Shown here in pieces: positions 16,199-24,733 of a stretch of DNA of 64,000 nt. Source of the stretch: Acidaminococcus intestini DSM 21505 (GTDB lineage Bacteria; Bacillota; Negativicutes; Acidaminococcales; Acidaminococcaceae); NCBI RefSeq assembly GCF_000425045.1, contig NZ_AULA01000005.1:42982-106981 (forward strand), in the 5' to 3' direction. Position numbers and translations under genes: made by a program. Below the pieces are notes generated by a model, which was not told where the DNA came from, ran no database searches, and saw nothing but the letters and a program-made list of their open reading frames with translations. Numbering within the stretch: the first letter of the stretch is position 1; every line of letters starts with the position of its first letter.

Positions 16199-18472
16199 AT
16201 GATCAAGTTATACGGCGAACCGACCTATGTCATGAGAAATAAAGTAATCCGCAGCGGGAAGGAGAAGGTTGGCACGACCCCTGAAACCGCGCGGAAGGGA
16301 ACCATGACCTACAAGGTCCTGAAGGCCCACTGTCAGACGAACGATAGGGAAAACCTCAGCATCAAGTTTGATTCCATGGGGGTCTATGACAACACCTATG
16401 TTGGCATCCTGCAGACGGCCATTGCCAGCGGGCTCAAGGAATTTCCTATGCCCTGCGTCTTCACGAACTGCCACAATTGTCTGAACGCTGTCGGCGGTAC
16501 GATCAACGAAGACGTTCATAAATACGCCCTTTCGGCGTGCAAGAAATACGGAGGCATCTTTGTCCCGCCCCATGAAGCGGTCATCCATCAGTACATGCGG
16601 GAAATGATCGTGAGTGCCGGCGATATGTCCATCGTTTCCGACAGCCATACGCGGTATGGATCCCTGGGCTCTCTGTCCATTGGCGAAGGCGGGCCGGAAC
16701 TTGCCAAAGCCATGCTGGGTAAGTCCTATGCCCTGAAGTACCCGAAAGTCGTTGCCGTATTCATGACAGGAATGCCGAAACCTTGGGTTGGTCCCATGGA
16801 CGTTATCCTTTCCATCATCGGCGAAGTCTTCAAGAACGGTTTTGTCAAGAACTGCGTTCTCGAATTTGTTGGTCCTGGCGTTGAGAACCTGTCCATGGAT
16901 TTTCGCAATGGCATCGATACGATGACGACGGAATCGACGTGTCTGTCCTCACTGTGGACGACGGACGCAAAGACGGAAGAATACTTTGCCATCCACGGCC
17001 GTCCTGAAGATTACAAGGAAATGAAACCGGACGATGCCGCACTTTATGACAAGGTCATTGAAGTCAACCTCGATACGATTGAACCGGTCATTGCCCTTCC
17101 GTTCCATCCGAGCAATGTCTACAGCCTGAAGGAAATCATTGCCGATCCGAAGGAAGCCCTTTCCATCATCGACAAAAATGCCAAGCGCACCTTTGAAAAT
17201 AACCCTAACGTCCATTGGAACCTTGCCGGAAAGATCCATGACGACGGCAAGCTCTATGTTGACCAGGGCGTCATCGCAGGCTGCTGTTCTGGTTCTTTTG
17301 AAAACCTCTATGCCGTCGGCAAGATGGCTGAATATATGAATCACGGCGTCGGTAGCTTCAACTTCAACGTTTATCCTGCCAGTCAGCCGATCATGACAGC
17401 CCTCATGGAAGCCGGGACCATCAAGACCCTCATGGACTACGGGGTCCGCGTAAAGAGTGCTTTTTGCGGACCTTGCTTTGGCGCCGGCGATACACCTGCC
17501 AACAACGAATTCTCCATTCGCCACACAACGCGCAACTTCCCGAACCGCGAAGGCTCTAACCCAGCCATGAACCAGTTCTCCTGTGTTGCCCTCATGGATT
17601 CCCGCAGCATTGCTGCAACGAGCTTTAACGGCGGTAAACTGACGAGTGCGGAAGACGTATGGCAGGATATTACCTATCCAAAGTACCACTTCAACAGCCA
17701 GATCTATGAAAATACGGTCTATAACGGCTTCAAGAAAGCCGAAAAGGATGTGGAAATGGTCTATGGTCCGGATATCCGCGACTGGCCTGATATGACGGAA
17801 TTGGCAGATGACCTTCTGCTTAAGGTGGCAAGCGTCATCCATGATGAAGTCACGACGACGGATGAACTCATTCCTTCCGGTGAAACGGCATCCTATCGTT
17901 CCAATCCGGAAAAAATTTCCGCATTCACCTTGATCCGTAAGGACCCGAAATACGTGGGCCGTGCCAAGACAGTCCGCGAATTTGAACGGGCTCGGCTTAA
18001 GGGTGATGAGAAAACGGCCATGGAATACTTCTCCATCTTGGAAAAGGCCGGTATTTTCGTGCCTAAGGACCGCCTCATGAACCATACGGGCATTGGCAGC
18101 GTTCTTTATGCAAAACGGCCTGGTGACGGCAGTGCCCGTGAATATGCAGCAAGCTGCCAAAAAGTCCTAGGCGGCTTTGCCAATATCTGTATCGAATACG
18201 CAACGAAACGGTATCGCTCCAACTGTGTTAACTGGGGCATCCTGCCTTTCACCTACGGAACCGATCCTATCGACCTTCAGCCCGGTGAATACATCTACCT
18301 GTCGAACATACGCAATTCTGTGGAAAAAGGTTTGACAGAAGTGGAGGCTACGGTCATTTCTGAAGATGGGAAGACGAGAGTGATGAAGCTGAACCTTCCT
18401 GATGTGACGGAAGCAGAAAAGCAAGTCCTTCTTGCCGGTAGTCTCATCAACTTCTACAAACTGGGGAAATAA
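16199..18472 (+). CDS. Aconitase-superfamily hydratase (YbhJ-like)
   Basis: A 757-residue member of the aconitase superfamily, closest in plan to E. coli YbhJ. VSDSHTRYGSLGSLSIGEGG is the substrate-loop region. The Fe-S cysteines are expected in GCCSGSFENL (about residue 361) and FCGPCFGAGDTPANNE (about residues 423-426). The swivelling domain contains NCVNWGILPFTYG. Normal length, good GGAGAGG ribosome binding site. It would hydrate or dehydrate an aconitate-like acid made by the preceding isomerase. It is not a canonical AcnA or AcnB. Confidence 0.88.
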   Translation: MIKLYGEPTYVMRNKVIRSGKEKVGTTPETARKGTMTYKVLKAHCQTNDRENLSIKFDSMGVYDNTYVGILQTAIASGLKEFPMPCVFTNCHNCLNAVGGTINEDVHKYALSACKKYGGIFVPPHEAVIHQYMREMIVSAGDMSIVSDSHTRYGSLGSLSIGEGGPELAKAMLGKSYALKYPKVVAVFMTGMPKPWVGPMDVILSIIGEVFKNGFVKNCVLEFVGPGVENLSMDFRNGIDTMTTESTCLSSLWTTDAKTEEYFAIHGRPEDYKEMKPDDAALYDKVIEVNLDTIEPVIALPFHPSNVYSLKEIIADPKEALSIIDKNAKRTFENNPNVHWNLAGKIHDDGKLYVDQGVIAGCCSGSFENLYAVGKMAEYMNHGVGSFNFNVYPASQPIMTALMEAGTIKTLMDYGVRVKSAFCGPCFGAGDTPANNEFSIRHTTRNFPNREGSNPAMNQFSCVALMDSRSIAATSFNGGKLTSAEDVWQDITYPKYHFNSQIYENTVYNGFKKAEKDVEMVYGPDIRDWPDMTELADDLLLKVASVIHDEVTTTDELIPSGETASYRSNPEKISAFTLIRKDPKYVGRAKTVREFERARLKGDEKTAMEYFSILEKAGIFVPKDRLMNHTGIGSVLYAKRPGDGSAREYAASCQKVLGGFANICIEYATKRYRSNCVNWGILPFTYGTDPIDLQPGEYIYLSNIRNSVEKGLTEVEATVISEDGKTRVMKLNLPDVTEAEKQVLLAGSLINFYKLGK

Positions 18473-18508
18473 ACCCAGCTATCAGGAAGAAACCTTAAAC
18501 GCGCTATC

Positions 18509-18560
18509 AAGAGGAAACGAGGACAGAACAGGCCAGATAAAGGTCCTGTTTCCTCTTTCT
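18509..18560 (+). terminator. Intercistronic hairpin after the hydratase
   Basis: GAGGAAAC (18511-18518) pairs with GTTTCCTC (18548-18555), with GGAC/GTCC stacked inside, followed by a weak T-rich tail. It may be a leaky terminator or RNA-processing site lowering expression of the permease. Confidence 0.5.
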
Positions 18561-18589
18561 TCATGATTTGATGGAAAAGAGGAGAACTG

Positions 18590-19834
18590 ATGCAAACCAT
18601 TTCACTGCTGGTCCTGATTGTAGCCATCGCCATTGGCTTTTGGAAAAACATCAATGTAGGAATCGTATCCCTGGCCCTGGGCTTTATCTTGACGGCCGCA
18701 ATGGGGATAAGCGTCAAAGTCCTTGTCGCTGGTTTTCCAACCAAGCTTTTTCTGACCCTTTTGGGAACGATGTACTTTTTTGCCCTCCTGCAGGATAACC
18801 AGACCTTGGAACTTCTTTCGAGAAAAATTATCAGTTTATTTAAAACGAGGCCCTTTCTCATGCCTGTCGTGATCTATGTGGTTTCCTACGTCATGAGTGC
18901 CGCCGGGCCGGGCGCCATTTCTGTCCAGTCCGTCATGGTCATCTTTGCTGTCAGCCTTGCAGTCCAGATGAAGGCGAACCCCATCCTTATGGCCGTCATG
19001 GCCATCTTGGGGGCTGTTGGTGGGACGGCATCCCCCATTGCCCTGACGGGAATCATCGTAAAAGACCTCACGGCTTCCCTCCATGTGCCGGGCATTGCGG
19101 TTCCTGTCTTTTACGGCGTTACGGCAGCAAACGTCTTTATTGCCGCTATCTTTTATGTGGTCTTGGGCGGTTATCGGATGACCCTTGACGCGAATCTTCA
19201 GAACGTGGGCGGTGAAGCCTTTACGCGGGAACAGAAGATCTGCCTTGCTGCCCTTGTTGTCATGGTTGTCATCTTCCGTATGGATGTAGGGTTTGTCTCT
19301 TTCTTCCTTGCGTTTCTTCTCATGCTTGTCGGAGCGGCGGACAAAAAGCGTCCTGTAAAGCTTGTTCCTTGGAATGTCCTGATTCTTATCTGCGGCATCA
19401 GCGTTCTTATGAGCGTCATCAAAAAAGCAGGCGGGATCAAACTTTTGGCAGACCTCTTGGCCTCCCTTATGACGGAAGGCACGGCGGCCGGGCTCATTGC
19501 TGCTACGGCCGGTTTTATGAGCTGGTTCAGCTCGGCCAACGGCGTTGTCTTTCCAACCCTCATTCCGACCCTGCCTGAAATCATTGCCAAGGTAGGCGGC
19601 GAGCTACGCCTTGTCGATATGCTTGTTAGCGTGGTCGGGGCCGCAACGGTAGCCGGCATCAGCCCTCTTTCCACAGGCGGCAGCCTCATCATGGCGACGG
19701 TAGCCCAGAACGAAGTGGCTTCGTCGGAAGATTTGTCGAAGATGTTCCTGAAACTTTTCCTCCTGTCTTTTTGTGCTGTTATGCTTGTCGTGGTCTTTTC
19801 CCTTGTAGGTGGGACCAAACTGATTGTGTATTGA
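18590..19834 (+). CDS. Ion-transporter-superfamily dicarboxylate/tricarboxylate permease (MatC-like)
   Basis: A 414-residue membrane protein with about 11-12 hydrophobic helices. It has the N-terminal region of the MatC/dicarboxylate-carrier family and two re-entrant-loop-like motifs (SAAGPGAISVQSVMV and GISPLSTGGSLIMATVA) typical of anion permeases such as CitMHS, DASS and MatC. ATG 18590 follows AAGAGGAGA. E. coli has an unrelated anion transporter, YbhI, at this position of the cluster, so uptake of the cluster's carboxylic acid substrate is the natural role. Confidence 0.8.
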   Translation: MQTISLLVLIVAIAIGFWKNINVGIVSLALGFILTAAMGISVKVLVAGFPTKLFLTLLGTMYFFALLQDNQTLELLSRKIISLFKTRPFLMPVVIYVVSYVMSAAGPGAISVQSVMVIFAVSLAVQMKANPILMAVMAILGAVGGTASPIALTGIIVKDLTASLHVPGIAVPVFYGVTAANVFIAAIFYVVLGGYRMTLDANLQNVGGEAFTREQKICLAALVVMVVIFRMDVGFVSFFLAFLLMLVGAADKKRPVKLVPWNVLILICGISVLMSVIKKAGGIKLLADLLASLMTEGTAAGLIAATAGFMSWFSSANGVVFPTLIPTLPEIIAKVGGELRLVDMLVSVVGAATVAGISPLSTGGSLIMATVAQNEVASSEDLSKMFLKLFLLSFCAVMLVVVFSLVGGTKLIVY

Positions 19835-19859
19835 TTTACTGCTGAAAAGGAGAATGCTC

Positions 19860-20900
19860 ATGTTTGCTTACGTTGGATCGAGAACGACAAAGGAACGCAA
19901 TGCCACGGGAAAAGGAATTTCCGTTTACGAAGTACATGGTCATGACTGGAAGCTCATCCAAGTCGTGGGGGATTTGGTGAACCCTTCTTTCCAATGCTTT
20001 GACGAAACCGGGAATTTCCTCTATTCCGTCCACGGTGACTTCAGCGAAATCAGTGCTTTCAAACGGGACCGGAAGACGGGGCGCCTGACCTATCTCCATA
20101 CGGCAAGTACAGAAGGAAAGAACCCGGTCCACCTGTCCATGGACCGTTGCAACAAGTGGATCTATGTGGCAAACCTTGCAACGGGCACAGTTTCTGTCAT
20201 TGAACGCCGGGAAGATGGAACGGTGGGCAGCTGTGTCAATCAATATGTCCTTCCTGGCAAAGAGAAAGACTATTTTTCTCATCCCCATCAGGTCCTTCAA
20301 GATCCGTCCCGGGAATATCTGCTTGTTTCATGCCAGGGTCGGGAACATGGCTTTGGACAGGTTGACGTTTTCAAGATCAACCACGACGGCACGCTGACCC
20401 CGACAGATCGGGTGCCCAGCCGCGAGATTGCGGAACCCCGCCATCTGACCTTTGCTGGTCCCAAGGGCTGTTGCTATGGTTCCAATGAAAAGGATTACAC
20501 CGTCACGGCCTATCATTTTGACACAAAAAAAGGGACCTTATCCCCCTTCCAGATTGTGCCAACCCTGCCTGATACCTTCACTGATGATGGCTGGGCAAGC
20601 GGTATCGTGTCTGCTCCCGGCGGCCGTTTTGTCTATGTGTCGAATCGCAAGGCAGATTTGGTGAGCGTTTTTGCTGCAGACCCTGCAACGGGAAAACTTT
20701 CCCTGGTTCAGTGGATCCCTACAAAAGGCAAACAGCCCCGCTTCATCGGTATGGTACCTGATGGGTCTATGCTCGTTGCGGCCAATGAACTGGGCGCGTC
20801 TATCCGTATCTTTGATGTCGATCCCCAAACGGGCCGCCTCCATGATGGTGAACATGTCATTAAGACGCATAGTCCCGTTTGCGTGACTTTTGCCCTCTAA
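19860..20900 (+). CDS. YbhE/Pgl-type seven-bladed beta-propeller lactonase
   Basis: About 346 residues, lactonase family (E. coli YbhE = Pgl, 6-phosphogluconolactonase, and carboxymuconate cyclase relatives). It starts MFAYVGSRT at ATG 19860 with AAGGAGA eight bases upstream; the ATG six bases earlier is too close. Repeated blades carry motifs such as NPVHLSMDRCNKWIYVAN, PRHLTFAGPKG and APGGRFVYVSNRKADLVSVF. No other pentose-phosphate gene is nearby. It may act on a lactone intermediate of the cluster's pathway instead. Confidence 0.8.
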   Translation: MFAYVGSRTTKERNATGKGISVYEVHGHDWKLIQVVGDLVNPSFQCFDETGNFLYSVHGDFSEISAFKRDRKTGRLTYLHTASTEGKNPVHLSMDRCNKWIYVANLATGTVSVIERREDGTVGSCVNQYVLPGKEKDYFSHPHQVLQDPSREYLLVSCQGREHGFGQVDVFKINHDGTLTPTDRVPSREIAEPRHLTFAGPKGCCYGSNEKDYTVTAYHFDTKKGTLSPFQIVPTLPDTFTDDGWASGIVSAPGGRFVYVSNRKADLVSVFAADPATGKLSLVQWIPTKGKQPRFIGMVPDGSMLVAANELGASIRIFDVDPQTGRLHDGEHVIKTHSPVCVTFAL

Positions 20901-20986
20901 CGCAGCCGGCCTTGGGAGAAAGGCCGTTGCTTATGCCCACTGAACTGGCTGCCCGCGCAGCTTTTGATGTAAAAAGGAGAATGAAC

Positions 20987-22324
20987 ATGTTATGTCCTGT
21001 ACGCCTTGTGTCCTGTGACCTTCGTGATGGCCAGCAGGCCGCCATCGCGACCCGCATGACGACGGAGGAAATGCTTCCCGTTCTGAAGCCGCTTGATGAA
21101 TTTGGCTTTGATGCCCTGGAAGTCTGGGGCGGTGCGACCTTTGACGCGTGCATCCGCTTTTTGGGAGAAGATCCCTGGGAGCGTCTGCGCATAATCAAGG
21201 CTCATGTGAAGAAGACGCCCCTGCGTATGCTTCTGCGGGGACAGAATCTTTTGGGCTATGCTCCTTACCCGGATGATGTGGTCGATCATTTTGTTGCCGC
21301 CGCAGCTCGTGACGGCATTGACATTTTCCTCATCTTTGACGGCCTCAACGATGTGCGCAATGTGCGCCGCGCTGCCGAAGCTGCCCTTAAAGCCGGGAAG
21401 AAGGTGGAAGCCAATCTTCAGTTTACGTCAAGTCCTGTCCACACGGTGGAATCTTTCATAAAGACGGCGCGGGACTATCTTGACATTGGTGCCACGGCCC
21501 TTCATCTCGAAGACATGGGCGGGATGAAGACGCCCCGGGAAGCGGTAGAGACCGTCAAGGCCTTGAAGGCAACCTTTGATGTGCCGGTCCACTATCATGC
21601 GCACTGTGTAGGCGGGATGACAGATATTACCTACTGGGAAGTTATCCGTGCCGGTGTCGATGTGGTAGATGTGGACACAGCTGCTTTTGCCTTGGGAACC
21701 GGGCATCCTTGCGCGGAAAGCTTGATTGCCGTCCTTGCCGGCACGGAACGCGATACAGGACTTGACTATACGAAGCTAGCGCCCATTACGGCTCACCTCC
21801 AAAAGGTGCGGCAGGCCCATCATGAATATGAATCAAAGCTGCGCGGGGTTGACATCAACGTAGTGCGTCATCAGATCCCTGGCGGGATGCGGAGCAACCT
21901 GGAATTCCAGCTTGCCCAGCTCAATGCGGAAACCCACCTGCCGGAGGTCCTTAAGGAAGTGGTCGCTGTTCGCCGTGATCTGGGCTATCCCCCGTTGGGG
22001 ACACCTTTTTCTCAAATGTGCGGCGCCCAGGCTACGATGAATGTCATGAGCGGGGGCCGCTACAAGGTCCTTTTAAAGGAAGTGAAGGATTACGTCCTCG
22101 GGAAATATGGTAAAGCGCCTGGACCTGTTGCGGAAGTTCTTAAGAAGCTCGTCCTTCGTAAGGAGTTGGAACCGCTTTCCTGTCGCCCAGCTGACCTGAT
22201 TGCACCGGGCTGGCAGGCGGGCGTTTCCGCAAGCCGAGACATTGCAAAAAGTGAGGAAGATATCCTTACGTATCTTCTTTTTCCGCAAGTGGGTGGGGAG
22301 TTCCTTAAAAGAAAATATGCATAA
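20987..22324 (+). CDS. Carboxyltransferase-domain protein (OadA/PycB-like) with altered catalytic residues
   Basis: A 445-residue DRE-TIM barrel aligned along its length with the carboxyltransferase half of oxaloacetate decarboxylase alpha (LEVWGGATFDACIRFLGEDPW, MLLRGQNLLGYAPY, PGGMRSNLEFQL). Start chosen at ATG 20987 (AAAAAGGAGA upstream). The metal ligands Asp14 and His204/His206 (HYHAH) remain. The lysine that is carboxylated in the family (IKDM) is Glu175 (HLEDMGG), LRDAHQ reads LRDGQQ, and the threonine region SATYGHP reads ALGTGHP. There is no biotin domain. So decarboxylase or transcarboxylase activity is doubtful; a lyase or aldolase role within the cluster is possible. Confidence 0.78.
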   Translation: MLCPVRLVSCDLRDGQQAAIATRMTTEEMLPVLKPLDEFGFDALEVWGGATFDACIRFLGEDPWERLRIIKAHVKKTPLRMLLRGQNLLGYAPYPDDVVDHFVAAAARDGIDIFLIFDGLNDVRNVRRAAEAALKAGKKVEANLQFTSSPVHTVESFIKTARDYLDIGATALHLEDMGGMKTPREAVETVKALKATFDVPVHYHAHCVGGMTDITYWEVIRAGVDVVDVDTAAFALGTGHPCAESLIAVLAGTERDTGLDYTKLAPITAHLQKVRQAHHEYESKLRGVDINVVRHQIPGGMRSNLEFQLAQLNAETHLPEVLKEVVAVRRDLGYPPLGTPFSQMCGAQATMNVMSGGRYKVLLKEVKDYVLGKYGKAPGPVAEVLKKLVLRKELEPLSCRPADLIAPGWQAGVSASRDIAKSEEDILTYLLFPQVGGEFLKRKYA

Positions 22325-22363
22325 TAAGCGGGACACTCAGGAAAGACCGTTTATGCGGCTAAG

Positions 22364-22395
22364 GGAGGCTGTCTTTTTCAGACAGCTTCCTTTTT
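22364..22395 (+). terminator. Terminator of the isomerase-carboxyltransferase operon
   Basis: GGAGGCTGTCT (22364-22374) pairs with AGACAGCTTCC (22380-22390) with one G-T pair, followed by T5 at 22391-22395. It closes the LysR-controlled operon. Confidence 0.85.
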
Positions 22396-22428
22396 GCGTG
22401 GATTTTTGCCAATCTGGGGGAAATGCCA

Positions 22429-22457
22429 TTGACATTGCCATCTGAAAAAAATACACT
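22429..22457 (+). promoter_or_regulatory. Promoter of the ECF transporter operon
   Basis: TTGACA at 22429-22434 and TACACT at 22452-22457 with a 17-base spacer, 43 bases before the first ECF gene. Confidence 0.75.
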
Positions 22458-22499
22458 AGGAAGATAATCCATTACAACGGAAGAAAGGAAGGATAGGAG

Positions 22500-23069
22500 A
22501 TGGAAAAAGAAGTACCGGAACTCATCACCGTGGAAGCTGCGAGGGACAGTCACCGCTGGGTGGCCATTACAGCCCTGCTGCTTGCCATTGGTGTCATTTT
22601 GCATACCATCAGTCCCAATGTGGGCGGGGTGACGCCCAACTGGACCATTGCCATGTATTCCATAACCACCAATTTGACTCATCCTGGTCTTTTGCGCGCC
22701 CTGGGGACGGGATTTGTGGCAGGGCTTACCATTGTGCCTTCTTCCAAATCGGCATTTCCTTTGGGCAACATTGCCAGTGAAATTGCAGGGTCCTTGACAG
22801 CCTGCCTTCTTGTGAAGGCTTTTGTCTCCCTCCATCTGGGAAAATTTCGTCTGGTCCCCCTTATCATCGGCTTTTTTGCCACCCTTGTGAGTGGTTCTGT
22901 TTTCACGAACATCCTCTGTATTGTCCTGGGTCTTCCCTTTTCCACGTGGCTCAAGGTCATGCTGCCTGTCGTGCTTGTCGTTGCTGTCCTCAATGCACTC
23001 ATTACCCAGGTCCTTTATAGGCCGGTAGAAAAGGTATTCCATACGACAGGAGGTGAAGACCATGAGTGA
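22500..23069 (+). CDS. ECF transporter substrate-binding (S) component, substrate unknown
   Basis: A 189-residue membrane protein with about five or six hydrophobic segments, small size and a position just before two ECF ATPases and a T component. That makes it the S subunit that captures a micronutrient. SPNVGGVTPNWTIAMYSITTNL and the VPSSKSAFPLGNI region look conserved but I could not tie them to thiamine, biotin, riboflavin, folate, cobalt or tryptophan families. The stop overlaps the next start by eight bases. A dedicated (group I) ECF system is implied. Confidence 0.72.
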   Translation: MEKEVPELITVEAARDSHRWVAITALLLAIGVILHTISPNVGGVTPNWTIAMYSITTNLTHPGLLRALGTGFVAGLTIVPSSKSAFPLGNIASEIAGSLTACLLVKAFVSLHLGKFRLVPLIIGFFATLVSGSVFTNILCIVLGLPFSTWLKVMLPVVLVVAVLNALITQVLYRPVEKVFHTTGGEDHE

Positions 23070-23928
23070 CAGTGTCATCCGTCTTTCGGGATTTTATTAC
23101 GCCTATCCCCAGAGCGATGTTCTTTTGAAGGATATCAATCTTTCCGTTGAAAAAGGTTCCTTTACGGCCATCGCAGGACCCAGCGGCGCCGGCAAGACGA
23201 CTCTCTGCCGGGCCATGACGGGGATTGTGCCGACCTACTATGGCGGCCGCTATGCCGGGGCGGTAGAAGTGCTCGGCGAAGATATCCGCGATAAAAAGAT
23301 TTCGGATCTTGCCATGCGCGTTGGCATTATGCTTGATGATTACGAAAGCCAGATGGTCTCCCTCACGGCAGGTGAGGAAATCAGTTTCAGCCTTTTGAAT
23401 CACGGTTTCAGTCCTGATGAAGTCGACGCCCGCGTCAAAGAGGCCTTAAATGACGTCGGATTGCCGGACCGGGAAAACTACCAGCTTGATGAGCTGTCGG
23501 GCGGACAGCGGCAGCGCCTGCTTTTGGCCTCCGTCCTTGCGACACGTCCTGATATCCTTATCCTTGATGAACCGGTTTCGGCCATGGACCCTGATGGGGC
23601 TCGTTCCCTGTATGCCCTTGTGGACCGGATCCATAAAGCCCACGGAATGACCGTTGTCGTTGTGGAACATGACCTTAATTATCTGCTGCCCTACATGACT
23701 CATATGGTGCTTATGGAAACAGGAAAGATCAAGGTTCAAGGTCCCTTTGAGGAAGCCGCCCGCCGGGCCTTTCCCCAGGAATCACTCCGGGCCAACCTCC
23801 CTGAACTGTGGCGCATCAAACTGGGCCTTGAAGCAAAGTACCCCGTAACACTGCAGGATTGGCGCAGTGAAGCGGCAGCCCTGCAGGAACTTGCGGAACG
23901 CTTTGAAAAGGAGAAAGACCATGATTGA
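23062..23928 (+). CDS. ECF transporter ATPase A1
   Basis: A 288-residue ABC ATPase of the energy-coupling-factor type. Walker A is GPSGAGKTT, the signature is LSGGQRQR and Walker B is ILILDEPVSAMD. The start MSDSVIRLSG at 23062 has a strong AGGAGG and overlaps the S-component stop by eight bases. It pairs with the next gene as the A/A' heterodimer that drives toppling of the S component. Confidence 0.92.
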   Translation: MSDSVIRLSGFYYAYPQSDVLLKDINLSVEKGSFTAIAGPSGAGKTTLCRAMTGIVPTYYGGRYAGAVEVLGEDIRDKKISDLAMRVGIMLDDYESQMVSLTAGEEISFSLLNHGFSPDEVDARVKEALNDVGLPDRENYQLDELSGGQRQRLLLASVLATRPDILILDEPVSAMDPDGARSLYALVDRIHKAHGMTVVVVEHDLNYLLPYMTHMVLMETGKIKVQGPFEEAARRAFPQESLRANLPELWRIKLGLEAKYPVTLQDWRSEAAALQELAERFEKEKDHD

Positions 23929-24733
23929 AGCAAAAACCGTAACCTTTGCCTATCGGCGGGGCATACCCGTCTTGAACGATATCAGCTGTACCATCCATGA
24001 TGGGGAGGCGGTGGCCCTTTTGGGGCATAATGGAAGCGGCAAAACAACCCTGAGCCGTCTTTTTATGGCCCTCAATCATCCCCGCAGCGGGCAAGTCCTC
24101 ATCGATGGCCGGGATATTGTCAATTTTGAACCGGCAGACCTGGCCGACCAGATTGGCTACGTATTCCAGAATCCAGACCTGCAGATCTTGGGGGATACGG
24201 TCTATGAAGAAGTGGCCTATGGGCTCGCCAATAAGAAGCTTCCTCGATCCACCATTGACCGTCAGGTGCGGGATGCCGTGGAGGCCATGGGACTGACGCC
24301 TTTTTTGGACCGTTATCCGCGGGCCCTTTCCTTTGGTCAGAAACGCCGCCTTGGCGTTGCGACGGCCCTTGCGCTTCAGCCTAAGACCTTGATCCTTGAT
24401 GAAATCACCAACGGGCAGGACGAACAGGAAAAGTGTCATATGATGGCGTATCTTGGCAGACTTCAGCAGGAGCGCCATATGACACTCATCCTCATTACCC
24501 ATGATATGGATATTGCCCGAACTTATACAACACGGGCCCTCGTCCTGTCCCATGGGGACCTCGTCTATGATGGCCTTACAGCGGAGCTTTTTGACGGCAA
24601 GCGTCCCATTGAGGCGTGGGGACTGAAACAGCCTATTCTTTCCCGCATCTGCGCGCAAATGAAAGTAACGGGTGTGACGACGCCGGAAGAGCTCTGCAGC
24701 AAGCTTGCGCTGAAAGGAGGCGAGGGAAAATGA
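23921..24733 (+). CDS. ECF transporter ATPase A2
   Basis: A 270-residue partner ATPase. Walker A is GHNGSGKTT. The signature is the variant LSFGQKRR common in CbiO-type ECF ATPases, and Walker B is TLILDEITNGQDE, where the usual Pro is Ile. It starts at ATG 23921 (AAAGGAG upstream), overlapping the previous gene by eight bases and the T component by four. Tight coupling suggests fixed stoichiometry. Confidence 0.9.
   Translation: MIEAKTVTFAYRRGIPVLNDISCTIHDGEAVALLGHNGSGKTTLSRLFMALNHPRSGQVLIDGRDIVNFEPADLADQIGYVFQNPDLQILGDTVYEEVAYGLANKKLPRSTIDRQVRDAVEAMGLTPFLDRYPRALSFGQKRRLGVATALALQPKTLILDEITNGQDEQEKCHMMAYLGRLQQERHMTLILITHDMDIARTYTTRALVLSHGDLVYDGLTAELFDGKRPIEAWGLKQPILSRICAQMKVTGVTTPEELCSKLALKGGEGK

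Noticed and set aside
16949..18160. 403-residue open frame on the minus strand inside the hydratase gene
   Set aside because: It is the shadow of a highly conserved coding gene and has no family features or ribosome binding site.
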